From: Planctomycetota bacterium
Lineage (GTDB): Bacteria > Planctomycetota > Phycisphaerae > UBA1845 > CAIVHJ01
DNA length: 7,290 bases
NCBI GenBank assembly: GCA_022565195.1
Contig: JADFJZ010000064.1
Span: forward strand, 1-7,290
Reading direction: 5' to 3'
The notes below the pieces were generated by a model that was given only the letters and a program-made list of their open reading frames with translations, was not told the DNA's origin and did not search any database. Of the stretch, positions 5,804 to 7,290 are shown piece after piece. How positions within the stretch are numbered: position 1 is the stretch's first letter; each line of letters begins with the position of its first letter. Position numbers and translations under genes: made by a program.

Positions 5804-6826
5804 CTACATCGTCCTCCCCGGTATCTTCACGCCGCGCTCGTTGGCGATTTGTTCGGCTTTTTCGTATCCGGCGTCGACGTGGCGGAAGATGCCGGTGGCG
5901 GGGTCGGCGGTGAGGACGCGTTCGAGGCGGCGCTCGGCGGCGTCGGTGCCGTCGGCGACGATGACCTGCCCGGCGTGGATGGCCAAACCAATGCCCACGC
6001 CGCCGCCGTGATGCACCGAAACCCAGCTCGCACCGCAGGCAGTGTTGAGCAGCGCATTCAAGATCGGCCAATCGGCAATGGCGTCCGAGCCGTCCTTCAT
6101 TCCCTCGGTCTCGCGGTTCGGCGAAGCGACGCTGCCGCAATCGAGATGATCCCTGCCAATCACAATCGGCGCACTGACCTTGCCCGTGCGGACCAAATCG
6201 TTAAAGACCTTCCCCATTTTGGCCCGCTCGCCATATCCCAGCCAACAGATCCGCGCCGGCAAACCCTGAAACGCAATCCGCTCGCCGGCCAAACGAATCC
6301 AGCGGCAGAGGTGCTCATTCTCGGGGAAGGTCTCCAAAATGGCTTGATCGGTCGCGGCGATGTCGTTTGGATCGCCGGACAGCGCCACCCACCGGAAAGG
6401 CCCCTGCCCCTCGCAAAACAGCGGGCGAATGTACTCCGGCACGAAGCCCGGCACGTCGAACGCATTCTTCACGCCCGCCTCGACGGCCATCCCACGGAGA
6501 TTGTTGCCGTAATCAAACGTGATCGCCCCGCGCTTCTGCAAATCGAGCATGGCCTGCATGTGCTCGCCCATGGCCCGCATCGATTCGGCAATGTACTTTT
6601 TCGGATCGGACGCCCGCAATGCCACCGCGTCGTCATAACTCATGCCGTTCGGCACATACCCATTGAGCGCATCGTGCGCCGAAGTTTGGTCCGTAACAAC
6701 ATCCGGCGTGATGTTGCGCCTGACTAGTTCGGGCAGCACGTCCGCAGCATTGCCGATCAGCCCGACCGACAGCGCCCGGCCATTGGATTTGGCATCGTTC
6801 AGCCAGCCGAGCGCTTCATCGAGATC
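5804..6826 (-). CDS. hutU: Urocanate hydratase HutU, N-terminus missing at a sequence junction
   Basis: Urocanase uses tightly bound NAD+ to convert urocanate to imidazolone propionate, the substrate of HutI encoded downstream. The 340 recognisable residues run from DLDEAL to the stop and match the family's C-terminal three-fifths: [35 protein letters not shown] (with the conserved catalytic cysteine), the urocanase signature [28 protein letters not shown] and HHGGGVG. Family members are about 555 residues, so roughly the first 215-220 are absent, including the N-terminal domain and the start of the NAD-binding fold. The frame stays open to an ATG at 7000, but residues beyond DLDEAL are antisense to a transporter tail and queA and match nothing in urocanase. 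As it stands the product could not be active. Either the gene is broken by rearrangement or the contig is chimeric. Confidence 0.93.
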   Translation of the reverse strand, partial: DLDEALGWLNDAKSNGRALSVGLIGNAADVLPELVRRNITPDVVTDQTSAHDALNGYVPNGMSYDDAVALRASDPKKYIAESMRAMGEHMQAMLDLQKRGAITFDYGNNLRGMAVEAGVKNAFDVPGFVPEYIRPLFCEGQGPFRWVALSGDPNDIAATDQAILETFPENEHLCRWIRLAGERIAFQGLPARICWLGYGERAKMGKVFNDLVRTGKVSAPIVIGRDHLDCGSVASPNRETEGMKDGSDAIADWPILNALLNTACGASWVSVHHGGGVGIGLAIHAGQVIVADGTDAAERRLERVLTADPATGIFRHVDAGYEKAEQIANERGVKIPGRTM

Positions 6827-6830
6827 GCCG
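6809..6830. other. Probable junction between hut cluster and unrelated DNA
   Basis: To the left, minus-strand codons are good urocanase up to DLDEAL (6809-6826). To the right, plus-strand codons are good transporter C-terminus from about [11 protein letters not shown] (6827 onward). Both readings are acceptable across these 20 or so bases, with codon boundaries in register, so the breakpoint lies in or beside this segment. No insertion sequence end or target duplication is visible. Confidence 0.75.
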
Positions 6831-6961
6831 GTCAGCTTGTCGCCGCACTCCTGCTCGACCGCTTCGGGATGTTCAGCCTGCTCGAACGTGGATTGACGAC
6901 CGGCCGTGTCGGCGGGGTCGTACTGGTCTTTGCCGGGGCTCTGATGGTACGTCTTTTGTGA
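6827..6961 (+). CDS. C-terminal remnant of a YdcZ/DUF606-like DMT-type membrane transporter
   Basis: Forty-four codons and a TGA in the same frame as queA. The peptide has two features seen at the end of YdcZ (DUF606) family drug/metabolite-type permeases: a hydrophobic segment with [14 protein letters not shown], and a final membrane helix [18 protein letters not shown]. The frame stays open further left, but the codons there are antisense to real urocanase and are not transporter-like, so the gene loses its first hundred or so residues at the junction. Its stop lies 12 nt before the queA start. The match is short and judged by eye; another multi-helix permease of the same superfamily is possible. 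Confidence 0.6.
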   Translation, partial: AGQLVAALLLDRFGMFSLLERGLTTGRVGGVVLVFAGALMVRLL

Positions 6962-6973
6962 GGCGTTGCTTCC

Positions 6974-7290
6974 TTGCGCACGGACCTGTTCGATTATCAT
7001 CTGCCGGAGGAGCTGATCGCACTCCGCCCGGCGGTCCCGCGCGACGCCGCGCGGCTGCTTGTCGTCGATTCTGGGGCGGAACCTCCGATCGCCGACAGGA
7101 TGATCGCCGATCTTCCGGACCTGCTCTCTCGGGGCGATGCGCTCGTCTTCAACGACACCCAGGTCATCCCCGCCTCACTCAAAGGGTTTCGCGAGCGTGA
7201 CGGGGTGCCGGCCGGTATTTCCGTCACCCTGACCGATCGCCTCGACGCCAATCGCTGGCATGCGCTGGCGCGCCCCGCCAAGCGGTTGCG
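6974..7290 (+). CDS. queA: tRNA preQ1(34) S-adenosylmethionine ribosyltransferase-isomerase QueA, N-terminal part
   Basis: QueA transfers and isomerises the ribosyl group of S-adenosylmethionine onto preQ1 at tRNA position 34, giving epoxyqueuosine in queuosine synthesis. About 105 residues are visible before the window ends; the full protein is about 350. The start is TTG at 6974, giving [19 protein letters not shown], the standard QueA opening. GAGG lies 10 nt upstream, overlapping the preceding stop, and no ATG or GTG start fits in frame. Further family landmarks are [27 protein letters not shown] followed by QVIPASLKG, and [11 protein letters not shown] at the end. The opening resembles alphaproteobacterial QueA proteins, unlike what I would expect from the rest of the window (inference from memory). 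The gene is divergent from hutU and probably unrelated to it. Confidence 0.95.
   Translation, partial: MRTDLFDYHLPEELIALRPAVPRDAARLLVVDSGAEPPIADRMIADLPDLLSRGDALVFNDTQVIPASLKGFRERDGVPAGISVTLTDRLDANRWHALARPAKRL

Noticed and set aside
5849..6727. 292-residue plus-strand ORF opposite hutU
   Set aside because: It is an antisense shadow of conserved urocanase sequence and shows no domain of its own.
6827..7000. N-terminal extension of the hutU frame up to ATG 7000
   Set aside because: It reads antisense through a transporter tail and the queA start and has no urocanase features; it is an accident of the junction.
6958..7200. GTG-started ORF in another frame over queA
   Set aside because: It is an arginine- and glycine-rich shadow; the TTG frame gives an unmistakable QueA.

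Overview
The window carries two oppositely directed gene clusters that converge on a short intergenic region, plus a foreign-looking right end. The left half (1-3572, + strand) is a tight chemotaxis operon: the 3' part of cheA, then cheC, cheD, cheY and cheB. cheA/cheC overlap by GTGA and cheC/cheD by ATGA; cheY follows after 34 nt and cheB after 6 nt. CheA phosphorylates CheY and CheB, CheC is a CheY-P phosphatase that partners CheD, and CheD and CheB deamidate or demethylate receptors. No cheR or cheW lies in the window. A small uncertain ORF (3579-3824) follows cheB.

The middle (about 3573-4169) holds a perfect 9-bp stem-loop, a class II tRNA-Ser(GGA) on the minus strand without an encoded CCA, and degenerate AGCNRTN heptad repeats arranged as an imperfect inverted repeat.

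The right half (4170-6826, - strand) is a histidine-degradation cluster read hutU, then a DUF2442-like small gene, then hutI. hutI starts at a TTG only 4 nt past the DUF2442 stop and carries a GC-rich palindrome inside its coding sequence. hutU is intact to its C-terminus but loses about its first 215-220 residues at 6809-6830. There the sequence switches to the + strand C-terminus of a YdcZ/DUF606-like membrane transporter, followed by the 5' part of queA, running off the window.

Organism: GC-rich, motile, with a CheC/CheD adaptation system and a hut pathway. The HutI/HutU sequences, the GGGCTTCAGCCC-type palindrome and the CheC/CheD pair suggest a Planctomycetota-like or other non-proteobacterial genome, whereas the transporter tail and QueA look alphaproteobacterial. 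Both assignments come from memory of the families, not from a search. The mismatch makes an assembly chimera, or a real rearrangement or transfer, at about 6809-6830 the main point of interest. I see no clear new defence or mobile system here; most genes are well-known families.
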